A stretch of 34,515 bases of DNA from Phycisphaerae bacterium (GCA_030432255.1 JAUIHS010000035.1:1-34515); one strand, 5' to 3'; counted from the stretch's first letter, positions 24,035 through 32,010 are shown. A program made the numbers and translations. Notes: generated from the letters alone by a model not told the origin.

Positions 24035-24568
24035 TTGCACAACTCGAACCCTGCCGTTGGTCCCGCTGAGATCGAACAGCTTCTTTCCCAGATCTCCCGG
24101 GCACTGGACTTTCGCGCCGGCCGACTCGCCGCCTTGGGGGCGCCCGGTGCAGACGCAGACGATCTTCGCCAGGACCTCGTCACGGAGGTTCTGGCAGCCC
24201 TGCCTCGATTCGACCCAGATCGCGGCCCCCTCATAGCCTTCGCACGGGGCGTTCTGAGCCTCGCTTACTGTGAGACAGCACGTCGGGCCCACAGGCAGCT
24301 TGAAGGACGACTTGAACCGGTCCCCCTGAACGAAAGCGACCTTGGGACCTGGCTCGCGCGCACCGACCAGGCACTCGTTCGGCTGGAGGCCCGACTGGAC
24401 ACCGAGTCCATCCGCGACAGGCTCAGGCCGGGAGAGCACAGCTTCGTTGATCTGCTCTTCACATACACCGTCGCCGAAGCTTCAGCCTCAATGGGTGTTC
24501 ACAGAGGCACCGGATACCGATGGATTGGCGCGATCCGATCACGTCTCTCGGAAGAAACCCCGGATTAG
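24035..24568 (+). CDS. RNA polymerase sigma factor-like protein
   Basis: 177 residues from TTG at 24035, preceded by GGGAG with a 6-nt gap. Residues 38-85 (DADDLRQDLVTEVLAALPRFDPDRGPLIAFARGVLSLAYCETARRAHR) follow the sigma-70 region 2 pattern. The C-terminal part (SFVDLLFTYTVAEASASMGVHRGTGYRWIGAIRSRLSE) ends in a HTH consistent with region 4. It is weakly conserved and may not be a working sigma factor. The replication genes follow immediately, with a copy of the two-part motif between, so it may direct their transcription. That is inference. Confidence 0.6.
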   Translation: MHNSNPAVGPAEIEQLLSQISRALDFRAGRLAALGAPGADADDLRQDLVTEVLAALPRFDPDRGPLIAFARGVLSLAYCETARRAHRQLEGRLEPVPLNESDLGTWLARTDQALVRLEARLDTESIRDRLRPGEHSFVDLLFTYTVAEASASMGVHRGTGYRWIGAIRSRLSEETPD

Positions 24569-24569
24569 C

Positions 24570-24610
24570 GCGCGACAGATTCTGAATGCGGCCAGATATG
24601 TATTGGTAGA
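24570..24610 (+). promoter_or_regulatory. Two-part motif, copy B: candidate promoter/operator of the primase operon
   Basis: GCGCGACAGAT (24570-24580), 13 nt, then AGATATGTATTGGTAGA (24594-24610). The blocks are identical to copy A (18855-18895) except one base, while the 13-nt gap between them is unrelated in sequence. The 54-nt leader to the primase start holds a small GTGATG/CATCAC hairpin (24620-24635) and a 7-codon ORF (24644-24667) whose stop overlaps the primase GTG. Confidence 0.65.
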
Positions 24611-24663
24611 GCGGCTCGTGTGATGCCGCCATCACGGATCCTCATGAAGAAGGACTCAGCACT

Positions 24664-25374
24664 GTGAACACCCCCCAGCAGGACACTCGGACGTTTCTTG
24701 AGTACCTCTTCCGACCGGGCGATGTCTTTGAGGTGAGAGCGCCGGCGGTGCGAGCGAGCCTCACCTCGAACTTCACAGCGACCGTGAGCGGCTACTTTCA
24801 GTTCGAGGCACTCGACGCTGCCGTTGCAGCAATTGCCGAGCTCGATGAGTCTCGTCGCGCGCCGGCGATCTATTCGAGCTTGAATCCGGTCGATCCTCGC
24901 CTCCTCGCCAGATCGAAGAACCGACTGACGTTCAAGGCCCGCTCCACAACATCGGACGCAGACATCATCGAGCGCAGGTGGATTCTCGTGGATGTCGATC
25001 CCGTGCGGCCGTCAGGCGTGAGTGCATCTGACGCCGAAGTTGAACTGGCACGAGACCGGTTCCAGCTCGTCCGAGCATGGCTCAGCCGATTGGGTTGGCC
25101 TGATCCTCTTGTGTCTCACTCGGGAAATGGATTCCATGGGATCTACCCTGCCAACCTGACTCCAGACGATGACAGCCTTGTGCGCAGCCTCCTGGGCACG
25201 CTGTCCGCCATGTACAGCGATGATCGGGTTTGCGTCGATCGCACGACCTACAACCCGGCTCGGGTCGTCAAAGTCGCCGGGACCCTCGCGCGCAAGGGCG
25301 ATCACTTCGAGGGGACCGACACGATCGAAGCTCGTCCACATCGACGGGCTCGGCTGCTTGAGGTCCCGAAGTGA
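24664..25374 (+). CDS. Archaeo-eukaryotic-type primase (PrimPol-like), compact
   Basis: 236 residues from GTG. The three primase motifs are present: LVDVDP (108-113; metal-binding Asp110 and Asp112), SGNGFH (153-158; His158) and YNPARVVKVAGT (196-207). The spacing and the phrase SGNGFHGIYPANL match plasmid and phage primase-polymerases that make primers for replication. No C-terminal helicase domain is fused; the next gene (GTGA overlap of 4 nt) supplies a helicase-like ATPase. It is the first gene after copy B of the two-part motif. Confidence 0.85.
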   Translation: MNTPQQDTRTFLEYLFRPGDVFEVRAPAVRASLTSNFTATVSGYFQFEALDAAVAAIAELDESRRAPAIYSSLNPVDPRLLARSKNRLTFKARSTTSDADIIERRWILVDVDPVRPSGVSASDAEVELARDRFQLVRAWLSRLGWPDPLVSHSGNGFHGIYPANLTPDDDSLVRSLLGTLSAMYSDDRVCVDRTTYNPARVVKVAGTLARKGDHFEGTDTIEARPHRRARLLEVPK

Positions 25375-27194
25375 ACACTGTGGGCCACGACCTCCTGGAG
25401 CGAACCATCGCGGAGGGCCCAGGTGATCGTCCGGCGAGCGCTGGCCCGAGCACGAGCTCAAAGGCTGCGCTCGACGGCACGGTCTCGGGCACGCGCGCCT
25501 GGCTTGAAGAGCGTGGGGTCGCGATCAAGGGCATGAAGGAGACCAGCGCCGGGACCATGCTCTTCCTCTCAGAATGCCCGGTTACCAAGACTCAGAGCAC
25601 AGGCAACTCCGACATCGCAGTCGGCGTCGCGGCGGACGGAACCCTCTCGTTTCATAACCTCCACAGCCGCGGCGAAGGGGTGAAATGGGCCGACGTGCGG
25701 GACGCACTCGACCCAAAGCCGGAGATCAGGATGGCGCCGGGCGTCGACCTGTCCGGCTTGACTGGTGAAGACGAACCCGCTGACGAACCTGAAGAGGACG
25801 GTGAACCGCTGCCACCTGGCTGGCGCCCGTTCCCAACCGACGCGCTCCCAGAGCCCATCGCCACCTACGCTCGAGCGGTCGCCGAAGCGCAGATGCTTGA
25901 CGAGGCCACCGTTGTTGTCCCGCTCCTTGCGGCGCTGGGCGGTTCGGTCAATGCAGCCATGGCGATTCGAATAAAGCGGGGCTGGCTCGAACCCTGCATC
26001 GTCTGGTCCTGCGTCGTCATGCGATCTGGCGATGGCAAGAGCCACGCCCTGGACGCCGCTCTCTGCTTCCTTCGCGAGTACCAGATCGAAGAGCTCGCAC
26101 GGTACGAACGTGAATCGCAGGCCTTTGACAATGCGTGCATGGAGAATCCAGAGGAGCTCCCCGCTGAGCCCCGACCTGCCGCGAGGTGTGTAGCCAATGA
26201 CGCGACCGTCGAGGGACTTGCTCAGTTGCTGGCAAGTCACCATCGTGGCATCCTCCTTGAGCGTGATGAGCTTGCAGGATGGCTGGGGTCTTTTGATCGA
26301 TACGCCCGCTCGGCTGGCGGCGATCGCCCCTTCTGGCTCTCGGCACACGGCGGTCGTCAACACCTCATCGATCGCAAGACCAGTCGCTCCATCGTCATCC
26401 CAGCGTGCGCAGTGTCGATCGTCGGGACCATCCAGCCCGGCGTGTTGGAGCGCATGGTCTCCGATCAGGACCGCGAATCAGGGCTCGTCGCACGCTTGCT
26501 GATCGCTCACCCACCAACGCCAGTCCAGGCCTGGACGGAGGCCGAGGTCGACCTGCGCCTCATTGATGAGGTGCGAGGCGTCTTCCATTGGCTGCTGGCG
26601 CTTCAGCGTGATCCTGGTCGGGGCGAGTCGTCCAGGCCGTATGAGATCCCCTTTGAACCTGATGCGAAGGCCGCCTGGATACGGTGGTTCAACACGGCCA
26701 AGAAGCGCCAGCGCGAGAGCCCCACCGACGACCACGCGGCCAACTGGTCCAAGCAGATCGGCTACACCGCCCGCCTGGCCCTCCTCTTTGAACTCATCAT
26801 GCGGGCGACAGAGATCGCGGAGGGCGCCACAGCCTTTCAGGCGGCCATCGCAACGGTCGGAGGGCACATTCGACTCGAAGCAGTCAATCGCGCCATTCGA
26901 GTTGTGGAGTGGTTCGTGGGAGAGGGTGATCGCATCCTGGCTCGGGGTGAGTCGAGCGAAGCCATGAAGGAGCTCATCAGGCTCCAGGAGTGGATCGAGC
27001 GCCGGGGAGGGCGAGTGACCGTACGAGAACTCTGTAAGAGCCTCCGACGCTACCGGAAGCAACCGGATCAGGCGCGCGATGACCTCGAAGCGCTCGTCGT
27101 GGCCGGCGTTGGTCAATGGGAGACTCCGTGGCACGAGGGGAAGAGAGGGCCAAGCGCTCAGGTCTTTGTGCTGGCGGGCGCGCCGGCAGGTTAA
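25371..27194 (+). CDS. DUF3987 family helicase/ATPase-like replication protein
   Basis: 607 residues starting at GTG, coupled to the primase. Residues 45-112 resemble the zinc-less linker/primase C-terminal region seen before DUF3987 (FLSECPVTKTQ...GTLSFHNLHSRGEGVKWADVRDAL). An acidic Pro-rich linker covers 120-155. From 160 the DUF3987 domain follows, with a P-loop-like RSGDGKSH (218-225), a Walker B-like stretch GILLERDELAGWLGSFDRY and ACAVSIVGTIQPGVLERM. A C-terminal HTH-like segment (GGRVTVRELCKSLRRYRKQPDQARDDLEALVVAG) ends the protein. The DUF3987-primase pairing is typical of plasmid and phage replication modules. The last codons lie in the first half-site of the palindrome array. Confidence 0.85.
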   Translation: MNTVGHDLLERTIAEGPGDRPASAGPSTSSKAALDGTVSGTRAWLEERGVAIKGMKETSAGTMLFLSECPVTKTQSTGNSDIAVGVAADGTLSFHNLHSRGEGVKWADVRDALDPKPEIRMAPGVDLSGLTGEDEPADEPEEDGEPLPPGWRPFPTDALPEPIATYARAVAEAQMLDEATVVVPLLAALGGSVNAAMAIRIKRGWLEPCIVWSCVVMRSGDGKSHALDAALCFLREYQIEELARYERESQAFDNACMENPEELPAEPRPAARCVANDATVEGLAQLLASHHRGILLERDELAGWLGSFDRYARSAGGDRPFWLSAHGGRQHLIDRKTSRSIVIPACAVSIVGTIQPGVLERMVSDQDRESGLVARLLIAHPPTPVQAWTEAEVDLRLIDEVRGVFHWLLALQRDPGRGESSRPYEIPFEPDAKAAWIRWFNTAKKRQRESPTDDHAANWSKQIGYTARLALLFELIMRATEIAEGATAFQAAIATVGGHIRLEAVNRAIRVVEWFVGEGDRILARGESSEAMKELIRLQEWIERRGGRVTVRELCKSLRRYRKQPDQARDDLEALVVAGVGQWETPWHEGKRGPSAQVFVLAGAPAG

Positions 27195-27446
27195 TCAGGC
27201 GCGCCGGCGGGTTTCCGCTGTGGCGCTATCAAGAACCGCGAAACCTGCCGGCGCCGGCGCGCCGGCGCTTAGTAAGTGGAGAAACCAGGTGACACCCCTT
27301 AAGAGGTCTCTCGATTCCCTCTCTCTTCCTTTCTCCTCGTCTCTGATTTGTTTCGTGACGGCGCGCCGGCGCCGGCAGGTTTCGGGGCTGGCGCTATCGA
27401 AATGGCCGAAACCCGCCGGCGCGCGGTGGAAACCTGCCGGCGCGCC
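27178..27446. repeat. Nested palindrome array: candidate replication origin or partition/packaging site
   Basis: Two 54-bp imperfect palindromes, 27201-27254 and 27369-27422, each have 15-nt arms (GCGCCGGC.GGTTTC with GAAACC.GCCGGCGC, 14 of 15 paired) around a 24-nt centre that shares TGGCGCTATC. Outside them a perfect 15-nt inverted pair, GCGCGCCGGCAGGTT (27178-27192) and its complement (27431-27445), encloses the whole. Further GGCGCGCC/GCCGGC boxes are interspersed. The 90-bp middle (27270-27360) is a CT-rich strand. The array lies between the helicase-like gene and the ParB-methylase. A good Shine-Dalgarno for the next gene lies downstream (27572-27576); the frame open through the array is therefore not taken as coding. 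Confidence 0.8.
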
Positions 27447-27582
27447 GGGGGGACGGCCATGGTTCCTTCGGTCGGGGGGTACCGAACACAACCCGTGCGG
27501 GAACAGCCGCCGTATTCAATTGACTTACTTCAGCCTGTCCGACTCTCTCCGGATCCCTCAGTCACATGCATGGAGGCACAGC

Positions 27583-28851
27583 GTGAACATCGTCCAACGA
27601 GCAACAACAGACATCACCCCATACAACCAGAACCCGCGCCTGAACGATGCCGCGGTCGAAACCGTCGCGGCGTCGATTCGGGAATTTGGTTTCCGCGTCC
27701 CCATCGTCGTGGACACCCACGGCGTCATCATCTGCGGACACACCCGCTGGAAGGCGGCGCGGCACCTCGGCCTTGACACGGTGCCTGTTCATGTCGCCAC
27801 CGACCTGACCCCGGAGCAGGTTCGCGCGTATCGCATCGCCGACAACAAGGCAGGCGAACTCGCCGAGTGGGACCTTGGGTTGCTGCATCTGGAACTCAGC
27901 GATCTTCGCGACGCCGAGTTCGACCTGAGTCTGCTCGGGTTTGATGCCGATGACCTGAGGGCCATGCTCGCGTCGCCGGGCAGCGAGGGGCTCACGCCCG
28001 CGGACGACGCGCCTGCCCCACCGGATGAAGCTGACGCGATCAGCCAACCCGGAGATCTCTGGATCCTGAACGGCCATCGCCTGCTCTGCGGCGACTCCAC
28101 CAGCGCCGCGGATGTCGAGCGGCTCATGGATGGGGAGCGTGCCGCGCTGGTCGCGACCGATCCTCCGTATCTGGTCGACTATACGGGTGAGCGGCCCAAC
28201 GACTCGGGGAAGGACTGGTCCCGGGACTACCGGGAGATCGACATCCCCGACGCCGAGCAGTTCTTCAGGGATGTCTTCACCCAGGTCGCGGCCGTCGTCG
28301 CACCCCACGCCGCGATCTACTGCTGGCACGCCCACAAGCGGTGTGGGGTGATCCAGCAGGTCTGGCGTGACATGGGCATCCTCGATCATCAGTCGATCGT
28401 CTGGGTGAAGCCGACGCCGGTCTTCGGCCGCGTCTTCTGGCACTTCCGGCACGAGCCCTGCATGATGGGTTGGGTGCAGGGCAGCAAGCCGGAGCACGAC
28501 GCCGATCATACCCATGACTCCGTCTGGGAGATTGACTGGGAAGGCAAGGCCCGGATCGTGGGCAACGAGCACCCGACCCAGAAGCCCGTCGAGATCTTCG
28601 CGCGGCCGATGCGGAAGCATACCCGGGCGGGCGATGTGTGCTACGAGCCATTCTCCGGCAGCGGCAGCCAGATCATCGCGGGCGAGCGTGAGGGGCGGCG
28701 TGTCTTCGCCATGGAGATCTCGCCCGTATTCGTTGATGTCGCGGTGCGGCGTTGGGAAGCGTTCACCGGTGAGCGAGCCCGCCGGTTCGATGACTCTGGT
28801 GACCAGCAGCCGGGGCTCGAGCAGGATGCGCCTTCGGAAGCGAGGGTGTAG
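27583..28851 (+). CDS. ParB-domain/DNA methyltransferase fusion
   Basis: 422 residues from GTG 27583; GGAGG (27572-27576) with a 6-nt gap fixes it, and the frame upstream runs through the palindromes. Residues 1-110 are a ParB/Srx-type domain (GHTRWKAA at 52-59, DNKAGELAEWD). Residues 155-420 form a beta-class amino-methyltransferase with the catalytic DPPY first (193-196) and the SAM motif FSGSG (357-361) last. NEHPTQKPVEIFARPMRKHTRAGDVCYEPF is also diagnostic. It methylates adenine N6 or cytosine N4. Such fusions are common in phages and islands, often next to terminase, and may protect or mark element DNA. The next gene starts directly after the TAG. Confidence 0.93.
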   Translation: MNIVQRATTDITPYNQNPRLNDAAVETVAASIREFGFRVPIVVDTHGVIICGHTRWKAARHLGLDTVPVHVATDLTPEQVRAYRIADNKAGELAEWDLGLLHLELSDLRDAEFDLSLLGFDADDLRAMLASPGSEGLTPADDAPAPPDEADAISQPGDLWILNGHRLLCGDSTSAADVERLMDGERAALVATDPPYLVDYTGERPNDSGKDWSRDYREIDIPDAEQFFRDVFTQVAAVVAPHAAIYCWHAHKRCGVIQQVWRDMGILDHQSIVWVKPTPVFGRVFWHFRHEPCMMGWVQGSKPEHDADHTHDSVWEIDWEGKARIVGNEHPTQKPVEIFARPMRKHTRAGDVCYEPFSGSGSQIIAGEREGRRVFAMEISPVFVDVAVRRWEAFTGERARRFDDSGDQQPGLEQDAPSEARV

Positions 28852-29082
28852 ATGTCAACTCGATCAGATGCACGCCGTGACCCCCAGGCAATCGCGCCGG
28901 CCGACCTCGCCACGATCCTCTCCCGGCTGGGCTGTGGCCGCGTGACCCCTGAAATGATCGAAGCCGACATCGAGGATGGTGCGCCCACCAATTCCGATGG
29001 AACGCTCAATCTGGCGCACTACTGCGGATGGCTCGTCCGCGAGATGCGCCGGAACCCGACGGGAGACGCGCATGGCCCTTGA
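28852..29082 (+). CDS. Small TerS-like protein (hypothetical)
   Basis: 76 residues; the ATG touches the preceding TAG, and the 3' end overlaps the terminase by 11 bp. The sequence PADLATILSRLGCGRVTPEMIEADIEDGAPTNSDGTLNLAHYCGWLVREM has the same layout as the N-terminal 60 residues of the terminase that follows (RPGELCRLLNSSPQGELISERQLHRHRTRAGY...IDLLRYLAWLVATR). This suggests a shared small-terminase/HTH-type fold that binds packaging DNA. The similarity was judged by eye. Confidence 0.6.
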   Translation: MSTRSDARRDPQAIAPADLATILSRLGCGRVTPEMIEADIEDGAPTNSDGTLNLAHYCGWLVREMRRNPTGDAHGP

Positions 29083-31357
29083 CCCGCGAAGACTGCGTCC
29101 CGGCGAGCTCTGCCGGCTTTTGAACTCATCGCCGCAGGGCGAGCTGATCAGCGAACGCCAGCTTCATCGCCATCGCACGCGCGCGGGCTACCGAGTTGTG
29201 GCGGAGGGCGATGACAAACGCATCGACCTCCTGAGGTATCTCGCGTGGCTCGTCGCGACCCGGCACGCCCCTCCTCGGAACGCGGAAGACGATGGCTATG
29301 GAGCTTACCGCGAGCGCAAGGCTGCGGAAGCCCGCGCCATGTCGCTCTCCGGCCGAGACATTGGCCCGCTGCCGGAAGTCGAAGACCCGGACAGACGAGC
29401 GTCGTGCAAGGCGAACTTCCGGCGGTTCTGCGAGATGTATTTCCCGCGGACATACTACTTGCGATGGTCGAGTGACCACCTGAAGGTCATCGAGAAGATC
29501 GAGACCGCAGTCCTGCACGGTGGACTCTTCGCCATGGCGATGCCTCGCGCTTCCGGCAAGAGCAGCCTCTGCGAGGGCGCATGCTTGTGGTCTCTACTCT
29601 ATGGTCACCGAGAGTTCGTGGCGCTCATCGGGTCTGACGAAGCGCATGCCGCCGATATGCTCGACTCCATCAAGGCGGAACTGGAGAACAGCGATCTTCT
29701 CGCCGCTGACTTCCCGGAGGTGTGTCACCCGATCAGATCTCTCGAGGGCATCACACAGCGATCAAGCGGCCAGCTCTGCAACGGGAAGCAGACGCAGATC
29801 AGCTGGACGCAGAAGGAGATCGTGCTGCCCACCATCGAGGGCTCGCCATCATCTGGCGGCATCATCCGAGTGGCCGGGATCACTGGCCGGATCCGGGGCA
29901 TGAAGTTCAAACGTCCTGACGGGCAGACTGTCAGGCCATCGCTTGTGCTCATTGATGACCCGCAGACAGATGAAAGCGCACGGAGCCCATCCCAATGTGC
30001 CACGCGCGAGCGCACACTCGCCGGTGCCATCCTCGGTCTCGCGGGCCCGGACAAGAAGATCGCCGGACTCATGACCGTGACGGTCGTGCGCCCCGACGAC
30101 ATGGCCGATCGTCTCCTAGACCCGGAGAAACACCCGCAATGGCAAGGGGAGCGCACTCGCATGGTCGAGGCGTTCCCCACCGATGAGGCGCTGTGGGCGC
30201 GGTACGCCGAACTGCGGGCCGAGGGGTTGCGCTCCGGCCGCGGCCTGGCGCTTGCGACAGCGTTCTATAAGGAGCACCGCGAGGCGATGGATGCCGGTGC
30301 TCTCGTGACCTGGCCCGACCGGTTCAACCACGACGAACTCAGCGCCATCCAGCACGCCATGAACCTGCGCCTCCAGGATGAGCACGCCTTCTGGGCCGAG
30401 TATCAGAACGAGCCCCTCCCGGAGGTGGATGCCGCGGACGATCAGCTCACCGTGGACCAGGTGATCGCGCGGGTGAACGGTCACCGCCGCGGGCTCGTTC
30501 CGTTGGGCTGCACACACCTGACGATGTTCGTCGATGTGCAGGGCAAGGCCCTGTACTGGCTGCTGGCCGGCTGGGAGGACGACTTCACCGGGTGCATCAT
30601 CGACTACGGCACGGAACCGGACCAGAAGCTCGGATCCGGTGCGCACTTCACACTCCGCGACATCAGGAGGACTCTCGGCGACTTGGCGCCCAGCGCCGGC
30701 GTTGAAGGCGCCATCTACGCGGGGCTGGAGCGTCTTGCATCGAACCTGCTCAGTCGGGAATGGCGTCGTGATGACGGGGCCGTGGTCAAGGTCGATCGTT
30801 GCCTTATCGACGCCAACTGGGGGGCTTCCACTGATGTGGTTTATCAGTTCTGTCGCCAATCCGAGCACGCCGCAATCTTGCTGCCCAGCCACGGACGCTA
30901 CGTAGGTGCATCGTCCCTGCCCTTTGATGAGTACACCCGCAAGCGCGGCGATCGGGTCGGATTGAACTGGCGGATCCCGACGATGACCGGTAAGCGGGCG
31001 GTGCGGCACGTCGTGTTCGACACCAACTTCTGGAAGAGCTTCGTGCGCAGTCGGCTCTTGGTCCCGATGGGAGATCCGGGATCGCTGCTGCTCTATGGCC
31101 GGAAGTCCGAGCACCATCGGTTACTGGCCGAGCACCTGACCGCCGAGTACTTCGTCCTGACGGAAGGGCGTGGGCGAACCGTGGAGGAGTGGAAGCTCCG
31201 GAACCCCGGAAGTGACAATCACTGGCTGGATTGCCTGGTGGGCTGCGCCGTGGCGGCTTCGATGCAGGGCGCTGTGCTGTGGGGGATGCGGAAGGAGCGG
31301 CCGGTTCGCAAGCGGAAGAAGATCAAGCTGTCGGAAATTCAGAGGCAGCGCTACTGA
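29072..31357 (+). CDS. Phage terminase large subunit, GpA-like
   Basis: 761 residues. The start is ATG 29072 with GGGAG at 29061-29065. An N-terminal HTH-like domain (1-65) precedes a linker and the ATPase: MPRASGKSS (157-165, Walker A), then LVLIDDPQTD (291-300, Walker B). The C-terminal nuclease region has acidic strands such as TMFVDVQGKALYWLLAGWEDDF and CLIDANWGAS. It ends in a basic tail (RKRKKIKL). The pattern matches lambda GpA-type motors that pump DNA into capsids. Portal, protease and capsid genes do not follow, so the motor either serves capsids of a helper phage or is a remnant; the intact motifs favour function. Confidence 0.92.
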   Translation: MALDPRRLRPGELCRLLNSSPQGELISERQLHRHRTRAGYRVVAEGDDKRIDLLRYLAWLVATRHAPPRNAEDDGYGAYRERKAAEARAMSLSGRDIGPLPEVEDPDRRASCKANFRRFCEMYFPRTYYLRWSSDHLKVIEKIETAVLHGGLFAMAMPRASGKSSLCEGACLWSLLYGHREFVALIGSDEAHAADMLDSIKAELENSDLLAADFPEVCHPIRSLEGITQRSSGQLCNGKQTQISWTQKEIVLPTIEGSPSSGGIIRVAGITGRIRGMKFKRPDGQTVRPSLVLIDDPQTDESARSPSQCATRERTLAGAILGLAGPDKKIAGLMTVTVVRPDDMADRLLDPEKHPQWQGERTRMVEAFPTDEALWARYAELRAEGLRSGRGLALATAFYKEHREAMDAGALVTWPDRFNHDELSAIQHAMNLRLQDEHAFWAEYQNEPLPEVDAADDQLTVDQVIARVNGHRRGLVPLGCTHLTMFVDVQGKALYWLLAGWEDDFTGCIIDYGTEPDQKLGSGAHFTLRDIRRTLGDLAPSAGVEGAIYAGLERLASNLLSREWRRDDGAVVKVDRCLIDANWGASTDVVYQFCRQSEHAAILLPSHGRYVGASSLPFDEYTRKRGDRVGLNWRIPTMTGKRAVRHVVFDTNFWKSFVRSRLLVPMGDPGSLLLYGRKSEHHRLLAEHLTAEYFVLTEGRGRTVEEWKLRNPGSDNHWLDCLVGCAVAASMQGAVLWGMRKERPVRKRKKIKLSEIQRQRY

Positions 31358-31365
31358 CTGAGAAA

Positions 31366-31386
31366 CACCCCGGACCATCCGGGGTG
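31366..31386. terminator. Hairpin between convergent terminase and HARE-HTH genes
   Basis: CACCCCGGA (31366-31374) pairs perfectly with TCCGGGGTG (31378-31386), loop CCA. On the minus strand it is followed by TTTCTC, so it suits termination of the leftward genes; it probably acts for both directions. Confidence 0.7.
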
Positions 31387-31410
31387 GGGATGCAGGGGTG
31401 AAGGGTTGGT

Positions 31411-31986
31411 CTACTTGCGGCTTGCGAAACGTCCACGCCCGACCTTGGCGAAGCGGGCGTCGTCGCCCTTGGTGGCGATCTCACGGGTCATCGCGGCGTA
31501 GAGTGTCGCGTGGGGTGTCTTGCCGTTCGTCGTCCAGCCGAGTTCCAGCGCGCCCTCGACGATCTCCTTGGACGCCATGGGTTCCTTGGCGTCGGCGAGC
31601 ACCGTCGCCGCGGCGTCGAGCAAGCTGATGCGTGCGGGCTTCGCGGGTTTGGCAGGCTCCGACTTCCGGGGGTTGGCATCGTCCTTGGAGGGTACGTCGC
31701 CGTGGGCGGGCTCGTTTGCGCGTGTCGCGCCCTTCGTCGCCTTGGCGGTCTTTGTCGCCTTCGCCGCAATTGGCCGCGTGGCGGCGTCCTTGGCGGGTGT
31801 CGCCCTCGCATTGTCGCTAGTGGCACGCAGGCGCTGGGCGGTCTTGATGCGGATCGTCTTGCCGGTGGCCAGGTTCGTGGCGTTCCAGCCACCGCTGGCG
31901 TGCTCAGCGTCGATGCGCACGGGCACCACCTTCTCGCTGACCTTCGCGGTGTACGTCGTTCCGATGGTGATGTCTGCCTTCTTCAA
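31411..31986 (-). CDS. HARE-HTH domain protein with Lys/Ala-rich linker
   Basis: 191 residues from TTG, with AAAGGA 6 nt upstream. The N-terminal part (1-50: TIGTTYTAKVSEKVVPVRIDAEHASGGWNATNLATGKTIRIKTAQRL) is a small beta domain. The centre (about 55-115) is Ala/Lys/Pro-rich and disordered, like histone H1 tails. The C-terminal 70 residues (ISLLDAAATVLADAKEPMASKEIVEGALELGWTTNGKTPHATLYAAMTREIATKGDDARFAKVGRGRFASRK) are a clear HARE-HTH winged helix. Proteins of this kind bind DNA and are common in islands that carry DUF2924 and a recombinase. It is downstream of the DUF6900 gene in the same direction. Confidence 0.88.
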   Translation of the reverse strand: MKKADITIGTTYTAKVSEKVVPVRIDAEHASGGWNATNLATGKTIRIKTAQRLRATSDNARATPAKDAATRPIAAKATKTAKATKGATRANEPAHGDVPSKDDANPRKSEPAKPAKPARISLLDAAATVLADAKEPMASKEIVEGALELGWTTNGKTPHATLYAAMTREIATKGDDARFAKVGRGRFASRK

Positions 31987-32010
31987 TGTATGTCCTTTCG
32001 GTTTGGGTGT

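Noticed and set aside
27079..27582. 168-codon N-terminal extension of the ParB-methylase
   Set aside because: It overlaps the helicase-like gene and reads through the palindrome array; the GTG at 27583 has an excellent Shine-Dalgarno.
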